Shown in pieces: positions 17,979 to 26,176 of a stretch of DNA of 64,000 nt. Each line of letters begins with the position of its first letter. The stretch's first letter is position 1. Position numbers and translations under genes: made by a program. Under the pieces are notes generated by a model, which saw only the letters and a program-made list of their open reading frames with translations, made no database searches and was not told the DNA's origin. Source of the DNA: Polycladomyces abyssicola (GTDB taxonomy: Bacteria; Bacillota; Bacilli; Thermoactinomycetales; JIR-001); NCBI RefSeq assembly GCF_018326425.1, contig NZ_AP024601.1, positions 1,910,001 to 1,974,000 on the forward strand, in the 5' to 3' direction.

Positions 17979-18064
17979 GGAGATCTGTCTCCTTTTCGAT
18001 GACGTGTTGCTGAAAACAGATGAAGATTCCTTTTTCCTACAGTAATGATAACATACCATCCAGG

Positions 18065-18107
18065 AAAAAATCAGCCGCCGAACCCCGGAATAACGGGATC
18101 GACGGCT
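18065..18107 (-). terminator. Terminator or attenuator between sdaAB and sdaAA
   Basis: A long GC stem with small bulges (arms about 18073-18086 and 18094-18107) is followed on the minus strand by six T. It lies between two genes of one enzyme, so read-through or a separate sdaAA promoter is required. Confidence 0.75.
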
Positions 18108-18155
18108 TTGATAATGGGCATCAGCAAATGACGATGAACCGCACATGCCCGTGAA

Positions 18156-18815
18156 TCATGACAACACGGTCACACCCGTGATGCCTTCTTGCGCCTCGAT
18201 CTCGGCTTTTACCTCTTCACTCACCGACTGATCCGTCTCGATGGTCATGAGAGCCAGCGAACCTTTTTCCTTACGCGAAACCTGCATGTAACCGATGTTG
18301 ATTTGATGGCGAGCCAAAATCCCGGCTACGGTGGCGATGGCACCATACCGGTCATGGTGCAGGACGAGTAATGTCGGTGCATTACCGGACAGGTTGAGAG
18401 AAAAACCGTTCAGTTCGGTGATCTCCATTTTGCCACCACCGATGGAGATCCCTACCACTTCCGTCGACCCATTCTCGTCTTCCAGCAATATCCGTGCTGT
18501 GTTTGGGTGATCCGGCACTTCCTCCGACTCCCGAAAGACCACTTCGATGCCTTGATCACGCGCAATTTTCAAGGAATCGACAATCCGTTTGTCAAATGTG
18601 TCAAAATCCAATACACCACCGACGATAGCGATGTCTGTGCCGTGTCCCCGATATGTCTTGGCAAATGAACCGTAAAACGTAATCGTCACTTTTTTCGGTT
18701 TTCTGCCGAACAATGCGCGGGCCGCCCGTCCGATACGTGCCGCACCGGCAGTATGAGAACTGGAGGGGCCGATCATAATCGGCCCGATAATGTCAAAAAC
18801 TGTACGATACTTCAT
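18156..18815 (-). CDS. sdaAB: L-serine dehydratase, beta subunit
   Basis: Beta subunit of the two-chain serine dehydratase. In 219 residues the N-terminal SDH-beta domain (GPSSSHTAGAARIG at about 16-29) is followed by a C-terminal ACT domain (about 148-219), likely the serine or allosteric site. GGAGGAG lies before the ATG. It is followed by sdaAA and recG, the same order as in B. subtilis. Confidence 0.95.
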   Translation of the reverse strand: MKYRTVFDIIGPIMIGPSSSHTAGAARIGRAARALFGRKPKKVTITFYGSFAKTYRGHGTDIAIVGGVLDFDTFDKRIVDSLKIARDQGIEVVFRESEEVPDHPNTARILLEDENGSTEVVGISIGGGKMEITELNGFSLNLSGNAPTLLVLHHDRYGAIATVAGILARHQINIGYMQVSRKEKGSLALMTIETDQSVSEEVKAEIEAQEGITGVTVLS

Positions 18816-18915
18816 TCACACTCACTCCTCCTGCAACCACCTACTCGCCATATTTGCCGTATGCTCCCACCAAGAATAGAAGATGATCAAGAATGATGGC
18901 AATCACCGGGTGCAT

Positions 18916-19770
18916 TTATGCCGGCAAAACGACGACCGCGATCGTTCCCGGTCCGACGTGCGCACCGACTACCGGACCGATTTGCGTGATGACCACATCT
19001 TCTACCGCAAATTCGTTGCGCAACCGCTCCGCCCATCTTTCCGCTTCCTCGGGCCTGTCAGCGTGGAAGACTGCCGCTTTTGCCAACCCCTTGTCCCCCG
19101 CTTTTTCCCTGATCAGTTCAAAAACGCGGGCTTCAGCCTTGCTCTTGCCGCGCACTTTATCCAGGGGAAATACTTCCCCATTTTCACTGATGGAGAGAAT
19201 CGGCTTGATGTTCAACAGCGAACCGACGAGAGCGGACGCCTTTCCGATCCGGCCACCCTTTTGAAGATACTCCAGCGTGTCCACCATGAAATAGACACCC
19301 ATCTCGTCGATCATCCGGTTGACAAGAGCCACACATTCGTCGAGTGACTTACCTTCTTTGGCCGACCTTGCCACTTCCACCACGATCATGCCGATGGCGT
19401 AGGACGCTTTTTTCGAATCAATAACGGTAACTTTGAACTCTTCCTCCACCATCGATTTCGCCAACAGTGCGGATTGAAACGTGCCACTGAAGGCCGAAGA
19501 AAGGTGGATGGACAAGAGATCCACGTCTCCTTCTTTGGCGGCCGCCCGGTACGTTTCCACAAAGTCGATCGGGGACGGCTGCGAAGTGGTCGCCAACTCA
19601 TTCGCTTCTTGCAACTTCTTGTAAAATTCTTCGGCTCGAATGTCCACTCCGTCCAAATACGTTTGGCCCTGTAAATGCACTTTCAACGGAACAACGGAAA
19701 TCTCCAGTTCCTGTACCAATTCAGCGGGGATGTCCGCTGTGCTGTCGGTGATCACTTTTACTTTGCGCAA
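18916..19770 (-). CDS. DegV family fatty-acid-binding protein (FakB-type)
   Basis: The 284-residue DegV fold binds a free fatty acid and presents it for phosphorylation by FakA. ITDSTADIP at the N-terminus, the SAFSGTFQSA core and the C-terminal RIG segment match the family. A TTG start at 19770 has GGAGGTG 8 nt upstream. It lies directly downstream of fakA (19-nt gap), which supports a kinase-carrier pair that recycles exogenous fatty acids into acyl-phosphate for PlsY, in parallel with PlsX. Confidence 0.9.
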   Translation of the reverse strand: MRKVKVITDSTADIPAELVQELEISVVPLKVHLQGQTYLDGVDIRAEEFYKKLQEANELATTSQPSPIDFVETYRAAAKEGDVDLLSIHLSSAFSGTFQSALLAKSMVEEEFKVTVIDSKKASYAIGMIVVEVARSAKEGKSLDECVALVNRMIDEMGVYFMVDTLEYLQKGGRIGKASALVGSLLNIKPILSISENGEVFPLDKVRGKSKAEARVFELIREKAGDKGLAKAAVFHADRPEEAERWAERLRNEFAVEDVVITQIGPVVGAHVGPGTIAVVVLPA

Positions 19771-19789
19771 TGCATAAGCACCTCCGCGG

Positions 19790-21496
19790 TTATTCTACGG
19801 AAAACAGGAAGAAATACAATGGTTGACCGCCATAATGCACTTCGTATTCCACATCGGGATAGTTCCGCTTCAGAAAATCGGATAACTCCTTGACCTGTGC
19901 ATCAGTGACGTCCTTCCCATATATGATGGTGACGACATCGGCCGGCTCGGACAACATTTTCTGGAGCAAGTCCCGGGAAGTAGCCAGCAGGCTGCCGCCT
20001 ACCGTTTCGATTCTTCCTTCGCTGATTCCCAGGAAATCCCCTTCTTTGATCTCCATGCCCTGTACGTTGGAATCGCGCACGGCATAGGTGACTTCACCCG
20101 ATCGCACCCGATTGAGACTTTCCGTCATCCGCCGCCGGTTTTCCTCCAAGTCGGCTTCCGGTTGGAAAGCGAGCAGTGCCGCCAACCCTTGCGGAACCGT
20201 CTTCGTCGGTAAGACCGTCACCGGGGTTTCGACGATATGTTTCACATGTTCCGCCGTAAGGATGATGTTCTTGTTGTTGGGCAGGATGATGACATGCTCG
20301 ACGTTTAACCGCTCAATCGCCCGTGCAATATCCTCCGTACTGGGGTTCATCGTCTGCCCGCCTTCGATGATCACATCCACTCCCAAACTGCGGAAGATTT
20401 CCGCAATGCCGTCACCTGCCGCAACCGCCACCAACCCGTAGGGCTTGGGCACCGCGAAATCGTCTGAAACGGACTCCTCCACCTTTTCCACTGGTGGTTC
20501 AGTCGGAGAAGCGGACCCTTCCTTTCCCACGATGTTGGCGTGTTGCTCACGCATGTTCTCAATTTTGATGCGCGTAAGCCCACCATATTGCATGGCAAAA
20601 TTGAGCGCATCCCCAGGACGCTCGGCATGAATGTGCACTTTGACCAAATCGTCATCGGCCACTACCAAGAGCGAATCGCCGAACTGCTCCATCTCCCGGC
20701 GAAACCCCGTCTCGTCAAATGATGCATCCTTCTCCAACATGATCATGAATTCGGTACAATATCCATGCTCGATTTCGGATGCGTCGATTTTGGCCTGTGC
20801 ATTTTGATGTGCTACTGTTCCCAAGGATTCATTCGGCCCTGCGACGGAAGCTAGTGATTTCGTTTCTTCTCGATCCACCATTCCTTTCAATGCGGACAAA
20901 AAACCTTCATAAATGAAGACCAATCCTTGTCCGCCCGCATCCACCACACCGGTTTGCGCCAACACGGGCAACAATTTGGGGGTACGAGAGAGTGAGAGGC
21001 GCGCTTCTTCCAACACGGCCTCCATCACCGCCACCACATCGTTCGTCTGGGTTATGCGCATCAGCCCTTTTTCCGCCGCTTCCCGCGCAACTGTGAGAAT
21101 GGTGCCTTCAACCGGTTTGATCACAGCTTTGTAGGCAGTTTCCACCCCCTTATGGAAAGCCATGGCCAAATCCCTCGCTGACAATGTCTCCTTGTTCGCT
21201 ACGGATTTGGCAAATCCACGGAACAACTGGGATAAAATAACGCCGGAATTTCCGCGCGCGCCCATCAGCAATCCTTTTGATAGCGCTTCCGCCAGTTGTC
21301 CCACATGATTACTTTTTTTCCGTTCCACTTCCTTGGCACCGGAAGAGAACGATAGATTCATGTTGGTTCCCGTATCTCCGTCCGGTACAGGGAAGACGTT
21401 GAGGGCGTTTACTTGTTCCACGTGTTTGTCCAGTTGGTGCGCTCCCGCCCAAATCATGAGTGAGAAAAGTGTCGCGTCAATCTGTTGATGTGTCAA
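19790..21496 (-). CDS. fakA: Fatty-acid kinase FakA (YloV)
   Basis: Kinase that phosphorylates fatty acids bound by DegV/FakB proteins. The 568-residue protein has an N-terminal DAK2/DhaL ATP-binding domain (NVFPVPDGDTGTNM at about 33-46, the metal-binding Asp residues), a middle domain and a C-terminal FakB-docking domain. A TTG start at 21496 has AAGGAGGA 7 nt upstream. It normally follows asp23 closely; here 430 nt of element-like DNA intervenes. Confidence 0.94.
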   Translation of the reverse strand: MTHQQIDATLFSLMIWAGAHQLDKHVEQVNALNVFPVPDGDTGTNMNLSFSSGAKEVERKKSNHVGQLAEALSKGLLMGARGNSGVILSQLFRGFAKSVANKETLSARDLAMAFHKGVETAYKAVIKPVEGTILTVAREAAEKGLMRITQTNDVVAVMEAVLEEARLSLSRTPKLLPVLAQTGVVDAGGQGLVFIYEGFLSALKGMVDREETKSLASVAGPNESLGTVAHQNAQAKIDASEIEHGYCTEFMIMLEKDASFDETGFRREMEQFGDSLLVVADDDLVKVHIHAERPGDALNFAMQYGGLTRIKIENMREQHANIVGKEGSASPTEPPVEKVEESVSDDFAVPKPYGLVAVAAGDGIAEIFRSLGVDVIIEGGQTMNPSTEDIARAIERLNVEHVIILPNNKNIILTAEHVKHIVETPVTVLPTKTVPQGLAALLAFQPEADLEENRRRMTESLNRVRSGEVTYAVRDSNVQGMEIKEGDFLGISEGRIETVGGSLLATSRDLLQKMLSEPADVVTIIYGKDVTDAQVKELSDFLKRNYPDVEYEVHYGGQPLYFFLFSVE

Positions 21497-21520
21497 CAGT
21501 GCTCCTCCTTACAGAAAATG

Positions 21521-21780
21521 CTAACTAAAACCCCACGGTTTCCATCGTGGGATAAAGGCAGCGTTACTCGGAACCTCCTTGAGAATGGCAAGAGCAACCC
21601 ATTTGTTGATGAAGCGAACGTATGAGCGTTGCTCATCCCACTCAGAGTGGATCACGTTCCTTCAAACGTCATGGTATGAGGTTCCAGTGACAAATCCACC
21701 CATCCCACCGATTTAACCATAGGGTGAAAGAAGGAACCAGCGTACTTTTATGTACGCTGCCCATGTAGGTATAATACAAC
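21521..21780 (-). mobile_element. IS200/IS605-type relic or non-autonomous element with omegaRNA-like fold
   Basis: No open transposase is present. On the minus strand a palindromic hairpin (21739-21758) lies at one side. It is followed by a multi-branched foldable segment closed by an 8-bp perfect long-range pairing (21678-21685 with 21570-21577). The segment ends in CTTTATCCCACG...CGTGGGG (hairpin 21532-21551), which strongly resembles the right-end hairpin and omegaRNA 3' end of TnpB-type elements. A promoter-like TTGCAG/ATTATA lies upstream at about 21770-21800. It sits between asp23 and fakA, which adjoin in related genomes. The boundaries are uncertain. Confidence 0.45.
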
Positions 21781-21928
21781 CGGGTTGTAGATCTGCAAGG
21801 GACGGGGTGATGACCACCTCTGAACTTGGGGTTTTTCAAAATGGTAACGGACTGCGAACGCAAATGACCCAAGAATCCCAGGAACCCCCTCAGGAATTGC
21901 TCTTGGGGTGCGTGAGCCCGGTGGAGAG
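21781..21928. other. Intergenic remnant next to the IS605-like segment
   Basis: Short open frames exist on both strands (for example plus 21750-21959), but none has a ribosome site or a motif I can name. It may be decayed transposase sequence or the original asp23-fakA spacer. Confidence 0.4.
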
Positions 21929-22294
21929 TCAATCTTCGTTGACCAACCGTACTCCTTGAACAAAGATATTGACCCGGTTGACCTCGATCCCCACCAATTG
22001 TTTCAGTGTGTACTTTACTTTGGATTGAACATTGTTCGCGACTTCGGAGATTTTCGTTCCGTAGCCGACGATAATGTACATGTCAACCACCACTTCGCCC
22101 CGCTCGATCCGGACCTCGATCCCTTTGCTCAGATTTTCCCGTTTGAGCAACTCTGTGATACCGTCTTTCAATTGGCTGCGCGAAGCCATGCCGACCAAGC
22201 CGTAGCAATCCATGGCCGCCGCTCCAGCAATGGTGGCAAGGACTTCGTTGGCTACTTCGATGTGCCCGAGGTCATTGGCCAATTCGAGACTCAT
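21929..22294 (-). CDS. Asp23/Gls24 family envelope protein (YloU)
   Basis: A 121-residue Asp23-fold protein, linked in Firmicutes to the cell envelope and membrane stress. It has the family core TIAGAAAMDCYGLVGM (about residues 20-35) and the VDMYIIVGYG strand. The ATG at 22294 is preferred over one two codons upstream because AGGAGG then lies 7 nt away. It is divergent from rpmB. A TACAAT -10 box stands at 22346-22341. Confidence 0.93.
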   Translation of the reverse strand: MSLELANDLGHIEVANEVLATIAGAAAMDCYGLVGMASRSQLKDGITELLKRENLSKGIEVRIERGEVVVDMYIIVGYGTKISEVANNVQSKVKYTLKQLVGIEVNRVNIFVQGVRLVNED

Positions 22295-22403
22295 CGTCAT
22301 TCCTCCTTGGGAGAGGTCACTCTTTTGCACATTCAGCACAATTGTACAACAACAATTTCGGAATTAAAAGTTACCATATCATCTTAGTTGGTTGATCCGT
22401 TTC

Positions 22404-22432
22404 TTGCAAGGGGGATGGGGTTGTGCTAAAAT
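22404..22432 (+). promoter_or_regulatory. rpmB promoter
   Basis: TTGCAA (22404-22409), a 17-nt spacer and TAAAAT (22427-22432), pointing at rpmB about 48 nt downstream. Confidence 0.75.
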
Positions 22433-22479
22433 GTTTAGGTGTTTTGCTATCTATGAGAGGAAACTGGGAGGTGTTCAGA

Positions 22480-22668
22480 GTGGCCCGTCGTTGTTTCATC
22501 ACCGGCAAAGAAGGACGCACCGGAAACAAAGTTAGCCACTCCAACCGCAAATCCAAGCGCAAATGGGGCGTCAACGTACAAAAAGTGCGCATCTTGGTTG
22601 ACGGCAAGCCGAAACGCGTCTATGTGAGTGCCAAAGCCCTTAAATCGGGAAAAGTAACCCGCGTCTGA
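22480..22668 (+). CDS. rpmB: 50S ribosomal protein L28
   Basis: A 62-residue ribosomal protein. The GTG start at 22480 gives ARRCFITGK, the family N-terminus, with GGGAGGTG 6 nt upstream; the frame is open 19 codons earlier without similarity. It has a single Cys rather than the four-Cys zinc form. It is transcribed opposite to its neighbours, as in Bacillus, from its own promoter and into a terminator. Confidence 0.96.
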   Translation: MARRCFITGKEGRTGNKVSHSNRKSKRKWGVNVQKVRILVDGKPKRVYVSAKALKSGKVTRV

Positions 22669-22687
22669 CCGGACTGCGGGTTTTTTT
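22657..22687 (+). terminator. rpmB terminator
   Basis: A seven-base-pair stem (AACCCGC with GCGGGTT) overlaps the rpmB stop, with seven T at its 3' end. Confidence 0.8.
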
Positions 22688-22696
22688 GAGGTCGTC

Positions 22697-22725
22697 AAAA
22701 AAAGCACCGTTCGCGGTGCTTTTTT
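22697..22725. terminator. Bidirectional terminator between rpmB and spoVM
   Basis: GCACCG-TTCG-CGGTGC with A-run on one side and T-run on the other, so it works on both strands. It terminates spoVM from the right and backs up rpmB from the left. Confidence 0.9.
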
Positions 22726-22803
22726 CGTGGACACGCCGTCATCGTCCCTGGTCTCCCCGGGACGTGAGCGGAACGCGCATGGATGGATCAAGATGGAAGC
22801 AAC

Positions 22804-22887
22804 TCACTTTTCCTTCTGAAACATACTCAAGAGGGCTCTGACCATCCCACCGAGAAATTTCGGGAGCTTGATGGTGTAAAATTTCAC
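22804..22887 (-). CDS. spoVM: Stage V sporulation protein M
   Basis: A 27-residue amphipathic peptide that recognises the convex forespore membrane and anchors the coat ATPase SpoIVA. Translation from a GTG at 22887 gives KFYTIKLPKFLGG followed by VRALLSMFQKEK, almost the B. subtilis sequence including the key Pro9. AAGGAGG lies 7 nt upstream. It lies between rpmB and thiN exactly as in Bacillus. It should be driven by sigma-E; the 165 nt upstream hold no clear sigma-E box that I can defend. Confidence 0.97.
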   Translation of the reverse strand: MKFYTIKLPKFLGGMVRALLSMFQKEK

Positions 22888-23052
22888 CCCTACCCCTCCT
22901 TACCGCTGTTAGTACGCACATAAAATTCCGTGTTCGCTGACGTCATTTATTTATATGCGACGGAGGGGAAAGTGTGCCCACAAACAATCGCGGATACCAA
23001 TAAGAGACCATGTTTTCCGGGGAAGCGATCCGGACGATATTGACCAGACACG

Positions 23053-23727
23053 CTAAACGTCGGATGCGTCATTGCTTTCCACCACCAGCAACACACCGGA
23101 GCGGATTACGATGACTGCCCGATCTGCTTCCCATTCATTGCTGATGCCCCACGTGTCACCCCGTTTCAGCGTCGCCTCTTTCAATGGATAGCGAAAGCCT
23201 GTCAGCGTTACCCCGCTCACTTCCTCTGACACTGGCAGCAGCGAACAAAAAGTGTATCGATCTCGCGGAAGAACAAGCGATCCGGACCCTTTCATCAGCC
23301 GAAGCCGGTTCCATCGGTTCTGAATGATCCCGACACTGCCCCGGTCGGCGATTCGCTCCAGCAACCCCACGTTGGCCCAAGTATGATCAAAGCGCGTACC
23401 GCCCAGCGCTCCCAACACCAGAATCTCTTGCGGATCGTGCATCAACGCTTGTTCCACCGCGTACTGCGTATCAGTCAAATCCTTTTCGGCCGGCAATCGG
23501 CGCGTGGGAACACTGGATTCACGCAAACGGTGAAGAAAATCTTCTCCCGCCGTGTCGAAGTCACCAACGGCCAAATCGATGCGTACACCTGCCTCCCAAA
23601 GGCGAACCGCACCACCGTCTACGCCGATCACCACGTCATCCGGACGAATTGCCGAAAAGTCCCCGTTGTCAATCGACCCGCCCGTTACAATCACAACACG
23701 CCCTGTCCCATGCCATTTCCCATTCAC
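23053..23727 (-). CDS. thiN: Thiamine pyrophosphokinase
   Basis: Makes thiamine diphosphate from thiamine and ATP. The 224-residue protein has GVDGGAVRLWEAG and AVGDFDT (about residues 35-57) plus EKDLTDTQYA (about 82-91), the metal and nucleotide loops of the family. A GTG start overlaps the thiT stop by 4 nt, so synthesis is coupled to the transporter gene. An alternative slightly internal start cannot be excluded. Confidence 0.93.
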   Translation of the reverse strand: MNGKWHGTGRVVIVTGGSIDNGDFSAIRPDDVVIGVDGGAVRLWEAGVRIDLAVGDFDTAGEDFLHRLRESSVPTRRLPAEKDLTDTQYAVEQALMHDPQEILVLGALGGTRFDHTWANVGLLERIADRGSVGIIQNRWNRLRLMKGSGSLVLPRDRYTFCSLLPVSEEVSGVTLTGFRYPLKEATLKRGDTWGISNEWEADRAVIVIRSGVLLVVESNDASDV

Positions 23728-24281
23728 TGTTGTCTCATCACCAACTGCGGTGCCTGTGTAATCAGTATGGTCATCAGCAAGGCGGCGATGATTACATCAG
23801 GCAAGATGTATGAAACATTGTAAAGGAACGAATACAAGGCCACATTCATCCCTTTTGGTGCATACTGACCAAACCAGATCACACCCGAGATAAAATGGGA
23901 CAGCAAGCGCAAACCGCCAGCAAGAATCAGACCCAGAACGGCCCGCGTCACCTGCTTGCCTCGGGTCATGTCCCGATTCAGCGCGAACACGCCAGACAGA
24001 CCCAGTGCCGTGAAAGCCAGCGGATAATCCAACACGACCTGCACGGGATGCACCACAAACGGTTCCACCATCAAATTGATCAGACCGACCAACAAACCGC
24101 AAATTACGCCGGCTACCCATCCACGGCGAAAGGACAACAAAGCGATCGGCAGCATCACCAGGCTGATGGAACCTCCTTGCGGCCAAAGCCCCTGGATGTT
24201 GACGTACGTGGACAACAATACACCGATTGCAGCCATGATGGCGATTTCGGTTAAAGTCAACAACCGTTGTTGACTGGTCAA
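23724..24281 (-). CDS. thiT: Thiamine ECF transporter S component ThiT
   Basis: Substrate-binding membrane subunit of an energy-coupling-factor thiamine importer; it would share the general EcfAA'T module encoded elsewhere. The 185-residue protein has six hydrophobic segments and family elements GLWPQGGSISL (about residues 31-41) and the Trp/Tyr-rich binding residues near the C-terminus (WFGQYAPKGMNV). A TTG start has GGAGG 8 nt upstream. It forms a two-gene thiamine-salvage unit with thiN. I see no TPP riboswitch in its leader. Confidence 0.9.
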   Translation of the reverse strand: MTSQQRLLTLTEIAIMAAIGVLLSTYVNIQGLWPQGGSISLVMLPIALLSFRRGWVAGVICGLLVGLINLMVEPFVVHPVQVVLDYPLAFTALGLSGVFALNRDMTRGKQVTRAVLGLILAGGLRLLSHFISGVIWFGQYAPKGMNVALYSFLYNVSYILPDVIIAALLMTILITQAPQLVMRQQ

Positions 24282-24367
24282 TAGTCGTTCCTCCTTTCTC
24301 TAGTTATGTTCATTTCTCGTGATCGATTGCGGCCATCATTCCACATTACAGCCGGAAATTCATCTCT

Positions 24368-24396
24368 ATTATTGTCAATGAGAATACAGTTGACAA
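24368..24396 (-). promoter_or_regulatory. Promoter of thiT-thiN
   Basis: On the minus strand TTGTCA (24396-24391), 17 nt, AATAAT (24373-24368), about 87 nt upstream of the thiT start. Confidence 0.55.
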
Positions 24397-24405
24397 GACA
24401 GCCGA

Positions 24406-24438
24406 GGCCGTTCCCCTTCATTTTACAGGGAAACGGCC
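24406..24438 (-). terminator. Hairpin after rpe
   Basis: A 7-bp stem (24406-24412 with 24432-24438) extended by C/G pairs lies just past the rpe stop. There is no T-run, so it is a weak terminator or mRNA end hairpin. Confidence 0.4.
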
Positions 24439-24458
24439 CCAATCTTAAACCAGATTTA

Positions 24459-25130
24459 TCAAGTTTCCAGCGCGTTTTTCGCCGCTTCCCGCAACCGACG
24501 AATCGCCTCTTCTCGATTCTCGGCCCCGAACACTGCCGAGCCGGCGACCAACACGTCGGCTCCTTGCGCTACAACATCGGCTGCGGTATACGGATTGATC
24601 CCACCGTCCACTTCCAATGCGACATCCATTCGACCCGCGCGTTGCAACATGTCGCGAACTTGTCCGATTTTCGGCAGAACAAATGAGATGAACTTCTGAC
24701 CGCCGAAGCCGGGATTGACCGTCATCAGCAAAACCAGGTCCACATCAGGCAAAATGGGTTCCAATACCCCTGCGGGCGTAGCTGGATTGAGGACCACACC
24801 CGCCTTGGCTCCGTGCTCTTTGATCAGATGAACAGTCCGGTGAAGATGCGGACACGCCTCAACATGCACACTGATCCAGTCGGCACCGCTACGTGCAAAA
24901 GCGGGGATATACCGATCCGGTTCCTCAATCATCAAATGAACGTCCAAAGGCAGACGCGTTTGAGGTCGGATCGCTTCCACCACAAGTGGACCGATCGTCA
25001 AGTTGGGAACAAAATGGCCGTCCATCACATCCACGTGAATCCAGTCCGCTCCCGCCGCTTCCACTTCCTTGATCTCCTCTCCCAATCGTGAAAAATCAGC
25101 GGAGAGAATGGATGGCGCGATTTTGATCAT
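24459..25130 (-). CDS. rpe: Ribulose-phosphate 3-epimerase
   Basis: Interconverts ribulose-5-phosphate and xylulose-5-phosphate in the pentose phosphate pathway. The 223-residue TIM barrel has [21 protein letters not shown] (metal ligands), [16 protein letters not shown] and VDGGI. The ATG at 25130 (IKIAPSIL) is preferred over an in-frame TTG two codons up because GGAGG then sits 8 nt away. The start is 2 nt past the rsgA stop. Confidence 0.96.
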   Translation of the reverse strand: MIKIAPSILSADFSRLGEEIKEVEAAGADWIHVDVMDGHFVPNLTIGPLVVEAIRPQTRLPLDVHLMIEEPDRYIPAFARSGADWISVHVEACPHLHRTVHLIKEHGAKAGVVLNPATPAGVLEPILPDVDLVLLMTVNPGFGGQKFISFVLPKIGQVRDMLQRAGRMDVALEVDGGINPYTAADVVAQGADVLVAGSAVFGAENREEAIRRLREAAKNALET

Positions 25131-25132
25131 GC

Positions 25133-26011
25133 TCAATACCTCCGTAACGCTTCGACTTCCTGCAAGAACTGAAGGTAATGCTCATACCGTCCGGCGTCAA
25201 CTTCTCCTTTCTCCACCGCTGACCGAACAGCGCAGTCCGGCTCATTGCGATGAAGGCATCCGCGGAATCGGCACTCAGAGGAGCGCAGACGGAATTCGGG
25301 AAAGCAATCGCTCAACTCGGAAGCTTCCATCCCTTGAAATGTCAACTGACTGAATCCCGGTGTGTCCGCCACTTGACCACCGTCAGGAAGATCCAGTATC
25401 TCCACCGTTCGCGTTGTATGCCGTCCCCGGCCGATTTTGCTGCTGACAGATCCGGTCGCCAGTTGGAAACCGGGGTGAATGGCGTTGAGCAAAGAGGATT
25501 TGCCCACTCCGGACTGGCCGGCAAAAACCGACAACTTCCCTTTCAGATATTGCCTGACGGTGTCGATGCCTTCCCCCGTCACCACACTGGTGGCCACCAC
25601 TGGATAACCGGCTGTTTCGTAAATAGATCGGACCCGTACGATTTCTTCCTCGTCTGTCACCAAATCCGTTTTGGTCAGACAAAGTACCACATCCAGCCCT
25701 GCCTTTTCACAATGCACCAACACACGGTCTAACACCATGAGTTGAACTGCAGGCTCACGCAAAGCGCTCACGACGATCGCCTGCTCCACATTGGCAATCG
25801 GAGGGCGAATCAGTTGGGTCTTGCGCGGTTTTACTTCCGTGATGAAGCCTTGGCCGTCGCCCGTCCAGTCGAAGCGAACGAGATCGCCCACCAACGGTGT
25901 GACGTTTTTCTTTTTAAACACGCCGCGAGCGCGGCATTGCACCTTTTCCCCTTCCGGCGTCCGCACATAGTAAAACCCGCTGACAGCCCGAACGATTTGC
26001 CCCTCCGGCAT
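25133..26011 (-). CDS. rsgA: Ribosome small-subunit GTPase RsgA
   Basis: Late 30S-assembly GTPase of 292 residues. An N-terminal OB fold is followed by a circularly permuted GTPase domain in the order G4 (LTKTD), G1 (GQSGVGKSS), G3 (DTPGFS), then a zinc domain with the CxxxxxCxH...C pattern near residues 245-260. AAGGAGG lies 6 nt before the ATG. It follows prkC after a 165-nt gap with a hairpin (26050-26070). In B. subtilis PrkC phosphorylates this GTPase, so the adjacency is meaningful. Confidence 0.95.
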   Translation of the reverse strand: MPEGQIVRAVSGFYYVRTPEGEKVQCRARGVFKKKNVTPLVGDLVRFDWTGDGQGFITEVKPRKTQLIRPPIANVEQAIVVSALREPAVQLMVLDRVLVHCEKAGLDVVLCLTKTDLVTDEEEIVRVRSIYETAGYPVVATSVVTGEGIDTVRQYLKGKLSVFAGQSGVGKSSLLNAIHPGFQLATGSVSSKIGRGRHTTRTVEILDLPDGGQVADTPGFSQLTFQGMEASELSDCFPEFRLRSSECRFRGCLHRNEPDCAVRSAVEKGEVDAGRYEHYLQFLQEVEALRRY

Positions 26012-26049
26012 AACATTCCTCCTTGTCGTATGTAATCACGCCACAAAAT

Positions 26050-26070
26050 GGCGGGACACGTCATCCCGCC
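26050..26070 (-). terminator. Possible prkC terminator
   Basis: A 7-bp GC stem (26050-26056 with 26064-26070) followed on the minus strand by ATTTTG. Probably partial, because rsgA and rpe lie downstream. Confidence 0.5.
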
Positions 26071-26176
26071 GCAGTCGAGCGACGGGAAAACGGTCCCTGT
26101 ACCGTTTGCCGTATTCTCCTCTATTCATCTTTCCCTATGTGAGAAATCTAACAAACATACATAAACGAATTCCGCT

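Noticed and set aside
21750-21959. Small plus-strand frame as a possible tnpB C-terminus
   Set aside because: No zinc-ribbon cysteines or RuvC residues can be seen; the evidence for the mobile relic is the end structure, not this frame.
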